DNA of 6,822 nt, from assembly GCA_947450745.1 (NCBI GenBank), contig CANFYD010000206.1, positions 1 through 6,822 on the forward strand, in the 5' to 3' direction. How positions within the stretch are numbered: position 1 is the first letter of the stretch; each line of letters begins with the position of its first letter. A program made the translations under genes and the position numbers. The notes under the pieces are model-generated. The model worked only from the letters and a program-made list of their open reading frames with translations. It was not told the DNA's origin and did not search any database. Source of the stretch: Burkholderiales bacterium. Its GTDB lineage: Bacteria > Pseudomonadota > Gammaproteobacteria > Burkholderiales > Burkholderiaceae_C. This document shows, piece after piece, positions 1-5,653 of the stretch.

Positions 1-485
1 CCAGCGCAGTGATGGGCTACGGGGTCGGTTTGCTCGGGCTGGTCGCCATCAAGGTGCTGGCGCCTGGGTTTTATGCCAAACAAGATACCCGTACGCCAGT
101 GCGCATCGCGATCGCGGTGCTGGTCTTGACCCAGCTGATGAACCTGGCCTTCGTGCCCTGGCTCGGCGTAGCCGGCTTGGCACTGTCGATCGGTGTGGGC
201 GCGTTGATCAATGCGACCCTGCTTTTTTGGGGTCTGCGGCGCCAGGGCAGCTACCGGCCGCTGCCAGGCTGGTTTGTATTTGCGCTGCGGATCGTGCTGG
301 CCAGCCTGGTGATGGGCGGCTTGCAATACCTCCTGGCCACGCGCTTTGATTGGATCGCCCTGGGTGCCCACGAGGGCCTGCGCGCACTTGCCATGGCGGG
401 CAGCTTGCTGGCCTCGGCCTTGCTTTATTTTGCTGTGCTGGCACTGACTGGCCTGAAGCTGCGCCAGTTCGTGCGGCGCGCCTGA
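1..485 (+). CDS. murJ: Lipid II flippase MurJ (MviN), C-terminal part
   Basis: This is the 3' end of a gene whose start lies left of the window; the reading frame is already open at base 3 and closes at TGA 483-485. MurJ is an inner-membrane MOP-superfamily flippase that moves the peptidoglycan precursor lipid II to the periplasmic face. The visible part of about 160 residues begins just before the conserved stretch 'LAPGFYAKQDTRTPVRIAI', which matches the region of E. coli MurJ reading LVPGFYSRQDIKTPVKIAI, as recalled. Four hydrophobic segments follow and fit the last transmembrane helices of a 14-helix protein: IAIAVLVLTQLMNLAFV, the stretch around LSIGVGALINATLLFWGL, the one around FALRIVLASLVMGGLQYLL, and the one around LLASALLYFAVLALTG. 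It ends in a short basic tail (LRQFVRRA), as usual for the family. The gene downstream starts 16 bases later on the same strand, so co-transcription is plausible. The identification is secure; the N-terminal two thirds cannot be judged. Confidence 0.95.
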   Translation, partial: SAVMGYGVGLLGLVAIKVLAPGFYAKQDTRTPVRIAIAVLVLTQLMNLAFVPWLGVAGLALSIGVGALINATLLFWGLRRQGSYRPLPGWFVFALRIVLASLVMGGLQYLLATRFDWIALGAHEGLRALAMAGSLLASALLYFAVLALTGLKLRQFVRRA

Positions 486-501
486 CTGCTGACGGAAGAA
501 A

Positions 502-1221
502 ATGACCTACTCACTGCGTTTGCACAACCCGACCGCGCTGGAATATTTCGCCACCTTGGTGGCCGACGATGACAGCTTGAATCTGCTCGAAGCGGCCGCT
601 GCGATCGCTCAGGATGAATTCCCTCAGCTCGATACGCAGGCACTGCTGGGCGAGCTCGATGTGTTGAGCGAGCGGCTGCGCAGCCGCCTGCCGGCCGATG
701 CGTCGGCCAGCCACAAGCTGCGCACGCTGGTCGCGTATTTCTATCAAGAGTTGGGCTTTGCCGGCAACGTCAATAACTACTACGACCGCAGCAACAGCTA
801 TTTGCATCAGGTGTTGGCGACGCGACGCGGCATTCCCATCACCTTGGCCGTGCTCTTCATGGAACTGGCCAGCGCCGTGGGCCTGCGCGCGCAAGGGGTG
901 TGCTTTCCTGGGCACTTTCTGGTCAAGGTGGAGTTGGGCAATGGCGATGTGCTGCTCGACCCGTTCACTGGGCACTCGTTGACGCGCGAACGGCTGGATG
1001 AGTTCTTGCAGAACTTCCGCGACGAATCGGCGTTGCCGGCGGCGTCCCAGGCACCGATTGAAATGTTCCTGCGGGCGGCGGCACCGCGTGAAATTCTGGC
1101 CCGCATTTTGCGCAATCTGATCGAGGTTCACCGCACGGCAGACGACTTGCTGCGGCTGCTGGCGGTGCAGGCACGGCTGGCCGTTTTGCTGCCACAGCCG
1201 GCCGGCGGGACGCTCCACTAG
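502..1221 (+). CDS. SirB1-family transglutaminase-like protein, apparently C-terminally shortened
   Basis: The product has 239 residues. The start is ATG 502, preceded by a purine-rich GGAAGAA at 494-500. It belongs to the SirB1/transglutaminase-like superfamily (Transglut_core2), whose biochemical role is poorly defined. Visible family features are NNYYDRSNSYLHQVLATRRG (about 91-110), IPITLAVLFMELASAVGL (111-128), PGHFLVKV (136-143, with His138) and LLDPFTG (151-157, with Asp153). His138 and Asp153 fit two members of a transglutaminase-type triad. The position where a catalytic Cys is expected, at the start of the IPITLAV helix, has Thr, and the only nearby Cys is Cys134; lack of an obvious Cys there is common in this family as I know it. 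The C-terminal third (ILRNLIEVHRTADDLLRLLA, 202-221) is typical. However, the protein stops right after AVLLPQP, where relatives usually continue for some 35-50 residues with a TPR-like helix pair. The stop codon overlaps a possible -10 element for hda. The family call is firm; the function is unknown. Confidence 0.85.
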   Translation: MTYSLRLHNPTALEYFATLVADDDSLNLLEAAAAIAQDEFPQLDTQALLGELDVLSERLRSRLPADASASHKLRTLVAYFYQELGFAGNVNNYYDRSNSYLHQVLATRRGIPITLAVLFMELASAVGLRAQGVCFPGHFLVKVELGNGDVLLDPFTGHSLTRERLDEFLQNFRDESALPAASQAPIEMFLRAAAPREILARILRNLIEVHRTADDLLRLLAVQARLAVLLPQPAGGTLH

Positions 1222-1224
1222 AAT
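1219..1224 (+). promoter_or_regulatory. Possible -10 element upstream of hda
   Basis: TAGAAT matches five of six bases of the sigma-70 -10 consensus TATAAT. It lies about 47 bases upstream of the preferred hda start and overlaps the stop codon of the preceding gene. No good -35 hexamer is present at 16-18 bases upstream (the sequence there is GC-rich). A TTGACC at 1230-1235 resembles a -35 but has no suitably spaced -10. The call is a guess based on the only gap before the hda operon. Confidence 0.28.
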
Positions 1225-1257
1225 CAACGTTGACCATTTTTCTTGGATAACCAGCCT

Positions 1258-1263
1258 GGGTGA
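1258..1263 (+). promoter_or_regulatory. Shine-Dalgarno-like site that decides the hda start
   Basis: GGGTGA sits 7 bases before TTG 1271 but only 1 base before the alternative TTG 1265. The spacing favours 1271. The reading frame is open upstream for many codons without ATG or GTG, so the choice is between these two TTG codons. Confidence 0.45.
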
Positions 1264-1270
1264 CTTGTTT

Positions 1271-1954
1271 TTGAAGCAGATTCCGCTTGCAATCGGCCCC
1301 GAGCCCTTGTTCACGTTCGAGAATTTTTTGCCCGGCAGCAACGGCTTGGCGCTGGCGCATCTGCAAGCGATGAAGGCGACCGCAGCGGGTGAGCCGCCCG
1401 TGTACCTGTGGGGCGGGCCAGGCTGCGGCAAAACCCATGTGCTGAGGGCTTTGGCCGAGGATTGGCAAGCTGCCGGAGCGCAAGTGGCTTGGTATGACGC
1501 CGACACGCCGTTGCCCTGGGAGTTGCCCAGCCAGCCCAGCCTTTTGCTGCTGGACGACAGCCACCGTTTCGATGCCGGTCAGCAGCACGCCGCCTTTGCC
1601 CTGTTCGTGGAAGCGGCGACGCAGGGCTTGGCGGTGGTGGCCACCGGCAGCTTGCCGCCAACGGATTTACCGCTGCGCGAGGACTTGCGCACCCGGCTTG
1701 GTTGGGGGCCGACCTTCGGCTTGCAGCCGCTTTCCGAGGCGGGCGTGCGAGCCGCGTTGCGGCGCGAGGCCGACCGGCGCGGTGTCTTTCTGGCCGAAGA
1801 AGTGATCGACTACCTGCTCACCCGCTTTGCCCGCGACCTCAAGCATTTGATGCGCTTGCTGGACCGGCTGGATGAATTTGCCCTGGCCACCAAGCGCGCG
1901 ATCACCGTGCCTTTGTTGCGCCAGATGTTGCTTGATGAAGGAGTTTCCGTATGA
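1271..1954 (+). CDS. hda: DnaA regulatory inactivator Hda
   Basis: Hda is a DnaA-related AAA+ protein. With the DNA-loaded sliding clamp it stimulates hydrolysis of DnaA-bound ATP and so limits replication re-initiation (RIDA). The product is 227 residues from TTG 1271, near the usual size. The start gives MKQIPLAIG, so a clamp-binding-like hexapeptide, QIPLAI, lies at residues 3-8, where betaproteobacterial Hda proteins carry theirs. AAA+ features follow in order: Walker A GGPGCGKT (48-55, Lys54), Walker B LLLLDD (91-96), a sensor-1-type strand VVATGS (122-127), a box VII region LREDLRTRLGWG with likely Arg finger Arg142, then GLQPLSE, and a sensor-2 region ARDLKHLMRLLDRLDE (187-202). There is no DNA-binding domain IV, which separates it from DnaA. 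The stop overlaps the next start by 4 bases (ATGA). A two-codon longer form from TTG 1265 is possible. It heads a four-gene overlapping cluster. Confidence 0.92.
   Translation: MKQIPLAIGPEPLFTFENFLPGSNGLALAHLQAMKATAAGEPPVYLWGGPGCGKTHVLRALAEDWQAAGAQVAWYDADTPLPWELPSQPSLLLLDDSHRFDAGQQHAAFALFVEAATQGLAVVATGSLPPTDLPLREDLRTRLGWGPTFGLQPLSEAGVRAALRREADRRGVFLAEEVIDYLLTRFARDLKHLMRLLDRLDEFALATKRAITVPLLRQMLLDEGVSV
1938..1943 (+). promoter_or_regulatory. Strong ribosome binding site for the HAD phosphatase gene
   Basis: AAGGAG lies inside the 3' end of hda, 7 bases before ATG 1951. It is the clearest Shine-Dalgarno sequence in the window and fixes the start of the overlapping downstream gene. Confidence 0.8.
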
Positions 1955-2619
1955 ATCTGACACTTTTCGACCTTGACGGAACCTTGATCGCTAGCGATTC
2001 CGACCATGCTTTTGGCGGCTTCATGGTCGATATCGGTTGGGCCGATGGCGACCATTGGAAGCAGCGCAACGATGAGTTCTTTGCGCAATACCAAGCCGGT
2101 GTGCTGGATCTTGACGCTTACATCGACTTCGCCACCCAGGTCTGGCGCAACCGCCCGCTGGCCGACGCGCTGGCGGCGCGTGAGCGCTTCATGGTCGAGG
2201 TGATGTCCCCGATGCTGCGTGACAATGCGCGGGCGCTGGTCCGGCAGCACCAAGATGCGGGCGACTTGGTGGCCATCGTGACGGCCACCAATGAATTCGT
2301 CACCACGCCGATTGCGGCGGCTTTCGAGGTCGAGCATTTGATTGCCGTGCAGTTGCAGCGCGACGCTAAGGGCGCCTACACCGGCGCAGTGCAGGGCGTG
2401 CCGTCGTTCCAGGCCGGCAAGATCAGCCGGGTGCACGATTGGCTGGCCTCGCTGGGCCGACAATGGAGCGACTTCGAGCGCGTCACGTTCTACAGCGACT
2501 CGATGAACGATTTGCCTCTTCTGGACTTGGTCAGCCACCCGGTGGCCACCAACCCTACACCCGCCTTGGCGGAGCTTGCCGCCGCGCGTGGCTGGCCACT
2601 TCTTAAGTTGTTCGCATGA
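1951..2619 (+). CDS. HAD-IB family phosphatase (SerB/CicA-like)
   Basis: The 222-residue protein is a haloacid-dehalogenase-superfamily hydrolase of the IB subfamily, the group that includes phosphoserine phosphatase. All four HAD motifs are present. Motif I is FDLDGTL (6-12), with nucleophile Asp7 and acid/base Asp9. Motif II is IVTATN (109-114), with Thr111. Motif III is the Lys of AGKISRV (Lys157). Motif IV is YSDSMNDLPLL (181-191), with Asp183 and Asp187 for Mg2+ binding. The C1-type helical cap lies between motifs I and II (about 15-90). It lacks the extra N-terminal domain of SerB, and the substrate cannot be read from sequence. Because it sits between hda and pcnB, an uncharacterised housekeeping phosphatase is the safest call. 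It starts with ATG behind a strong AAGGAG and overlaps both neighbours by ATGA. Confidence 0.88.
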   Translation: MNLTLFDLDGTLIASDSDHAFGGFMVDIGWADGDHWKQRNDEFFAQYQAGVLDLDAYIDFATQVWRNRPLADALAARERFMVEVMSPMLRDNARALVRQHQDAGDLVAIVTATNEFVTTPIAAAFEVEHLIAVQLQRDAKGAYTGAVQGVPSFQAGKISRVHDWLASLGRQWSDFERVTFYSDSMNDLPLLDLVSHPVATNPTPALAELAAARGWPLLKLFA

Positions 2620-4280
2620 TCAAAAAATTCATAGACAAGTTGTTGGGCAAGCCGTCTGCTGGCAAGCCCTTGACCGGCAAGGCGGCGGGTAAGACAGACG
2701 CTCCCAAAACCAACAATCCCTTGGGCAAGCGCATGGAGGTGCAGGTGGCCGAGCATGGCATCGACCCCAATTTGCTCGACGAGCGTGCGGTGCGGGTCGT
2801 GCAAACGCTGACGGATGGCGGCTTCGAGGCCTACATCGTTGGCGGCGCGGTGCGCGACTTGCTGCTTGGCATGCGGCCCAAGGACTTCGACGTGGCCACC
2901 AACGCCACGCCGGAGCAGGTCAAGAACCTGTTCCGCCGCGCCTTCATCATCGGTCGGCGTTTTCGCATCGTTCACGTGGTCTATGGCCGTGGCCGCGAAC
3001 ACGAGGTGATCGAGGTGTCCACTTTCCGGGCGCTGCTCGTCAACGAAAGTGCCGACCAAGTGAGCGGCAATGAGAAGACCTCGAAAGACGACATGGCCGG
3101 CAAGTCGCATGTCGTCGATGCTGCAGGGCGGGTGTTGCGCGACAACGTCTGGGGCCCACAAATTGAAGATGCGGCGCGCCGTGACTTCACCGTCAACGCG
3201 CTTTACTACGACCCGCAACGCCAGTTGGTGGTGGACTATCACGGCGGCTTGGCTGATGCCAAGAAGCGCATTTTGCGCATGATCGGCGACCCCGAAACCC
3301 GTTACCGCGAAGACCCGGTGCGCATCGTGCGGGCGGTGCGCTTTGCCGCTAAATTGGGGTTCGAGTTGGAGCCCAAGACGCGCGCGCCGGTCAAGGCCAT
3401 GGCCGCCTTGCTGGCCAATGTGCCGATCTCGCGCTTGTTCGACGAAATGATCAAGCTCTTGCAAACCGGCCACTCGCTGGCCAGCTTGGCCGAGCTGCGC
3501 AAGCAGGGCTTGGCGCGCGGCGTGTTCCCCGTCCTCGACGCGATGTTGAACGAGCAGGGCGAGTTGGCCGAAGGTGTGCGCGGCAAGTTCGTGCGCCAAG
3601 CCTTGGCGGATACCGACCTGCGCGTGGCCGAAGGCCGCGGCGTGTCGCCCAGTTTCATGTTGGCCTGCATGTTGTGGTTTGACGTGCTGGAGCGCTGGAC
3701 GCAGGCGCGCGAAGCCGGCGAGCCCGCTATTCCCGCGCTGCAGCAAGCGATTGACAACGTCTTCGATAACCGCATCGGTGACATTTCAGGCCGTGGCAAG
3801 CTGGCGACCGAGATGCGCGAAGTCTGGATGATGCAGCCGCGTTTTGAGCGCCGCACCGGCAGCGGCGTGTACACGCTGGTCGACCAGCCACGTTACCGCG
3901 CCGGTTTCGATTTCCTGCGCTTGCGTGCCGATGCCGGCGAAATCGACCCGGCGCTGGCCGATTGGTGGGAAGACTTTGCTCTGGGCAGCGACGATGAGCG
4001 CGAAGCCTTGCTGGAGCAGGCCCGCGAAGCCGATAAGCAGCAACGTCGTGTCGGCAAGGTGCATCAACTGCCGCGCAGCGCTGCTGCCAGCGCAGCGCTG
4101 GCCAGCGAAGGTGAAGAGGACGAAGAGGAGCCAGCGCCTTTGTCCGACGACCTGCCGGCCAAGAAGCGTCGGCGTCGTCGCAAGTCGCCCGGCAAGGGCA
4201 GCGGCGCGGGGGTAGGCGAGGGGGCCAGCAGCGAGCCGGCCGAGGGTGGCGGTGCAGGCAGCAAACCCGCTGCCGAATGA
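2616..4280 (+). CDS. pcnB: Poly(A) polymerase I (polynucleotide adenylyltransferase PcnB)
   Basis: PcnB adds A tails to RNA 3' ends and thereby promotes decay of mRNA fragments and small RNAs. The product has 554 residues. A Lys/Gly/Pro-rich N-terminal leader (1-45) precedes the class II nucleotidyltransferase core. IVGGAVRDLLLG (74-85) and KDFDVATN (89-96) give the catalytic carboxylates Asp90 and Asp92. IIGRRFRIVH (111-120) is the signature that separates poly(A) polymerases from CCA-adding enzymes. EDAARRDFTVNALYYD (184-199) and GDPETRYREDPVRIVRAVRFAAKLG (224-248 region) complete the head and neck. ISRLFDEMIKLLQTGH (271-286) begins the helical body. From about 480 the chain becomes low complexity: an acidic run (GEEDEEE), a basic patch AKKRRRRRK (515-523), then a Gly/Ser/Ala/Glu tail. 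Such basic tails are typical and may bind RNA. The start, ATG 2616, has no clear Shine-Dalgarno sequence and probably depends on coupling to the upstream gene. The stop overlaps folK by ATGA. Confidence 0.95.
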   Translation: MIKKFIDKLLGKPSAGKPLTGKAAGKTDAPKTNNPLGKRMEVQVAEHGIDPNLLDERAVRVVQTLTDGGFEAYIVGGAVRDLLLGMRPKDFDVATNATPEQVKNLFRRAFIIGRRFRIVHVVYGRGREHEVIEVSTFRALLVNESADQVSGNEKTSKDDMAGKSHVVDAAGRVLRDNVWGPQIEDAARRDFTVNALYYDPQRQLVVDYHGGLADAKKRILRMIGDPETRYREDPVRIVRAVRFAAKLGFELEPKTRAPVKAMAALLANVPISRLFDEMIKLLQTGHSLASLAELRKQGLARGVFPVLDAMLNEQGELAEGVRGKFVRQALADTDLRVAEGRGVSPSFMLACMLWFDVLERWTQAREAGEPAIPALQQAIDNVFDNRIGDISGRGKLATEMREVWMMQPRFERRTGSGVYTLVDQPRYRAGFDFLRLRADAGEIDPALADWWEDFALGSDDEREALLEQAREADKQQRRVGKVHQLPRSAAASAALASEGEEDEEEPAPLSDDLPAKKRRRRRKSPGKGSGAGVGEGASSEPAEGGGAGSKPAAE

Positions 4281-4813
4281 CGATGGGGCCGGCGCCCGCA
4301 CAGATCATGAGCCAGGGCCGTTCCCTGGTTTTTATCGGTTTGGGTGCCAATCTGGGTGATCTGACCCAAACCCTGTCGCAAGCGCTGGCCAGGCTGGCGG
4401 CGCTGCCAGAAACCCGCTTGCAGGCCGTTTCCGGCATTTATCGCAGCGCGCCGGTTGAAGCCGATGGGCCAGATTATTTGAACGCGGTGGCTTGCCTGGA
4501 AACGGCGCTGGCCCCGCTCGACCTGCTCGATCATCTGCAGAGCTTGGAGCTCGCTCATGGCCGCGCACGGCCCTTTTTCAATGCGCCGCGCACGCTGGAT
4601 CTGGACTTGCTGCTTTACGGCGAGCAGCAACTTCAGACCGAGCGCCTGACCGTGCCGCACCCACGCTTGCAGCAGCGCGCTTTCGTGCTGCTGCCGCTGC
4701 TGGAGTTGGCCCCCGACTTGGCCGTCCCCGGCTTGGGTTCGTTGCAGCGCTTTTTGCCGGCGGTTGCCGATCAGGCGATTGCCCGGCTGGATGCGGCGCT
4801 CAGCACTGCTTGA
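4277..4813 (+). CDS. folK: 2-amino-4-hydroxy-6-hydroxymethyldihydropteridine pyrophosphokinase (HPPK)
   Basis: FolK transfers pyrophosphate from ATP to 6-hydroxymethyl-dihydropterin, the step before dihydropteroate synthase in folate synthesis. The product has 178 residues from ATG 4277, slightly above the usual 160-170. Recognisable parts are FIGLGANLGD (19-28), VSGIYRSAPVEADGPDYLNAV (51-71 region), GRARPFFNAPRTLDLDLLLYG (95-115 region) and LTVPHPRLQQRAFVLLPLLEL (124-144 region). Arg96, Arg98 and Arg105 lie in the substrate/ATP loop, and Asp108 and Asp110 are the Mg2+ ligands. Phe101 occupies the position where the family signature prefers a charged residue. ATG 4277 forms an ATGA overlap with pcnB, like the two junctions before it. 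Starting at ATG 4307 (residue 11) would remove an unconserved leader MTMGPAPAQI and gives a more typical N-terminus. Neither start has a good Shine-Dalgarno sequence, so the choice is open. No terminator is visible after the stop. Confidence 0.93.
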   Translation: MTMGPAPAQIMSQGRSLVFIGLGANLGDLTQTLSQALARLAALPETRLQAVSGIYRSAPVEADGPDYLNAVACLETALAPLDLLDHLQSLELAHGRARPFFNAPRTLDLDLLLYGEQQLQTERLTVPHPRLQQRAFVLLPLLELAPDLAVPGLGSLQRFLPAVADQAIARLDAALSTA

Positions 4814-4905
4814 ACAAAGGCTGCAGAGTCCGCAGCGGCAGCTGTAGCGGCAGAGGCAACAACAGCAGCGGCGATACACTCCGGCGCGCGCAGTTCGCAA
4901 TGAAT

Positions 4906-4934
4906 GTGACGCGGTGATGACTGTTTTGTAAAAA
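4906..4934 (+). promoter_or_regulatory. Candidate sigma-70-like promoter for the DUF47-pit operon
   Basis: GTGACG (4906-4911) and TAAAAA (4929-4934) each match four of six consensus bases and are separated by 17 bases. Transcription would begin near 4941, about 55 bases before the DUF47 start. The assignment rests on spacing and on this being the only AT-rich stretch before the operon. Read-through from folK is an alternative or additional route. Confidence 0.3.
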
Positions 4935-4950
4935 ATTTGCCGATGCAAAT
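4935..4950. repeat. Perfect 6-bp inverted repeat, possible operator
   Basis: ATTTGC-CGAT-GCAAAT is a perfect dyad with a 4-base spacer. It sits directly after the candidate -10 element, where transcription of the phosphate operon would begin. This position suits a repressor site. On the - strand the same hairpin is followed by six T residues, so a weak terminator is another reading, but no - strand gene lies nearby. Confidence 0.45.
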
Positions 4951-4986
4951 GACCGTGAGCCCTGTTGCTGCGGCTTCGGCGCGACT

Positions 4987-4992
4987 GGAGAG
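4987..4992 (+). promoter_or_regulatory. Ribosome binding site for the DUF47 gene
   Basis: GGAGAG precedes ATG 4996 by 3 bases (5 bases counted from GGAG). This supports ATG 4996 over the adjoining TTG 4993. Confidence 0.65.
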
Positions 4993-4995
4993 TTG

Positions 4996-5643
4996 ATGTT
5001 GTTTGCCAAGCTGCTGCCCCGAGAGGGCAATTTTTTCGAGTTGTTCAACGAACACGGCAACAAAATCGTTGAAGGTGCGCGCTCCTTCATGCTGATGCTG
5101 CAGAACTACGACGACGTGGCGCTGCGCGAAAAATACGCGGCCGAGGTCGATGCTGCCGAGCACCATGCCGACCGCGTCACCGCCGAAGTCAATCGCCTGC
5201 TGCATCGCACCTTCATCACGCCGATAGACCGCGAGCAGATCCACGGCCTGATCAATGCGATGGACGACATTCTTGACCTGCTGCAGGACTCGAGCGAGAC
5301 GCTGTCCTTGTACGACGTGCGCCGCATCCCCGAGGATGTGCTGCGGCTGGGCGACTTGAGCGCCAAATGCTGCGAGCGGGTTCAACATGCGGTGTCGCTG
5401 CTGCCCAAGTTGAGCGAGCCTAAAACCGCCGAAGCGGCGATCAAGACCTGCGAGGAAATCGACCAGTTGGAGTCGGACGCCGACCGCGTGATGCGCTCGG
5501 CCATGTCCAAGCTGTTTCGTGAAGAACCCGATGTGCGCGAGTTGATCAAGCTCAAGGCCATTTACGAGCAACTGGAATCGATCTCGGATCGCTGTGAAGA
5601 CGTGGCGAATCTGATCGAGGGCATCATCCTCGAAAATTCCTGA
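4996..5643 (+). CDS. DUF47-family PhoU-like accessory protein of the PiT transporter
   Basis: The 215-residue, largely helical cytoplasmic protein belongs to the DUF47/PhoU_div family (YkaA-like), which is typically encoded next to PiT phosphate transporters and thought to modulate them. The N-terminus LFAKLLPREGNFFELFNEHG (2-21) is characteristic. Like PhoU, it carries acidic [ED]xxxD motifs that could hold metal ions: EHHAD (55-59), DDILD (90-94), ESDAD (159-163) and ESISD (194-198). They recur at similar places in the two halves, as expected for two related three-helix bundles. RTFITPIDREQIHGLINAMDD (71-91) is a typical family stretch. There is no signal peptide or membrane segment. ATG 4996 is chosen because of GGAGAG just upstream. 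The stop is 10 bases before pit, so the two genes form an operon. The family call is firm; the exact regulatory effect on transport is inferred. Confidence 0.92.
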   Translation: MLFAKLLPREGNFFELFNEHGNKIVEGARSFMLMLQNYDDVALREKYAAEVDAAEHHADRVTAEVNRLLHRTFITPIDREQIHGLINAMDDILDLLQDSSETLSLYDVRRIPEDVLRLGDLSAKCCERVQHAVSLLPKLSEPKTAEAAIKTCEEIDQLESDADRVMRSAMSKLFREEPDVRELIKLKAIYEQLESISDRCEDVANLIEGIILENS

Positions 5644-5653
5644 GCGGCCCGCG

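Larger units (their letters stand above)
4814..4995 (+). other. Spacer between folK and the phosphate operon
   Basis: This gap has two parts. The first (4814-4903) is rich in GCA/GCG triplets, with three imperfect copies of GCAGCGGCAG at 4832, 4844 and 4865. It stays open in the folK frame for 29 codons after the folK stop, up to TGA 4901-4903. It holds no U-tailed hairpin. The second part (4904-4995) includes an AT-rich island, a candidate promoter, a palindrome and the DUF47 ribosome binding site. I see no RNA gene or independent coding sequence in it. Confidence 0.6.

Noticed and set aside
1230..1251. TTGACC followed by GATAAC as a promoter for hda
   Set aside because: The spacing between the two hexamers is only about 10 bases, too short for sigma-70.
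511..1506. A 331-codon open frame on the - strand across the SirB1 gene and hda
   Set aside because: It spans two real + strand genes and the gap between them, and its composition (Gln/Arg/Ala/His-rich) is that of a shadow frame.
2490..3746. A 418-codon open frame on the - strand across pcnB
   Set aside because: It lies wholly opposite HAD/pcnB sequence with clear family motifs. It resembles no family I know, is rich in His, Gln, Arg and Ala, as antisense frames of GC-rich genes are, and has no plausible start context.
4820..4836. GCTGC...GCAGC hairpin just after folK as a terminator
   Set aside because: The stem is only 5 bp with a 7-base loop, and no T-run follows, so it does not look like an intrinsic terminator.
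4492..4917. A 141-codon + strand frame overlapping folK and the spacer
   Set aside because: Most of it is out of frame with a clear HPPK gene, and it has no ribosome binding site or family resemblance.
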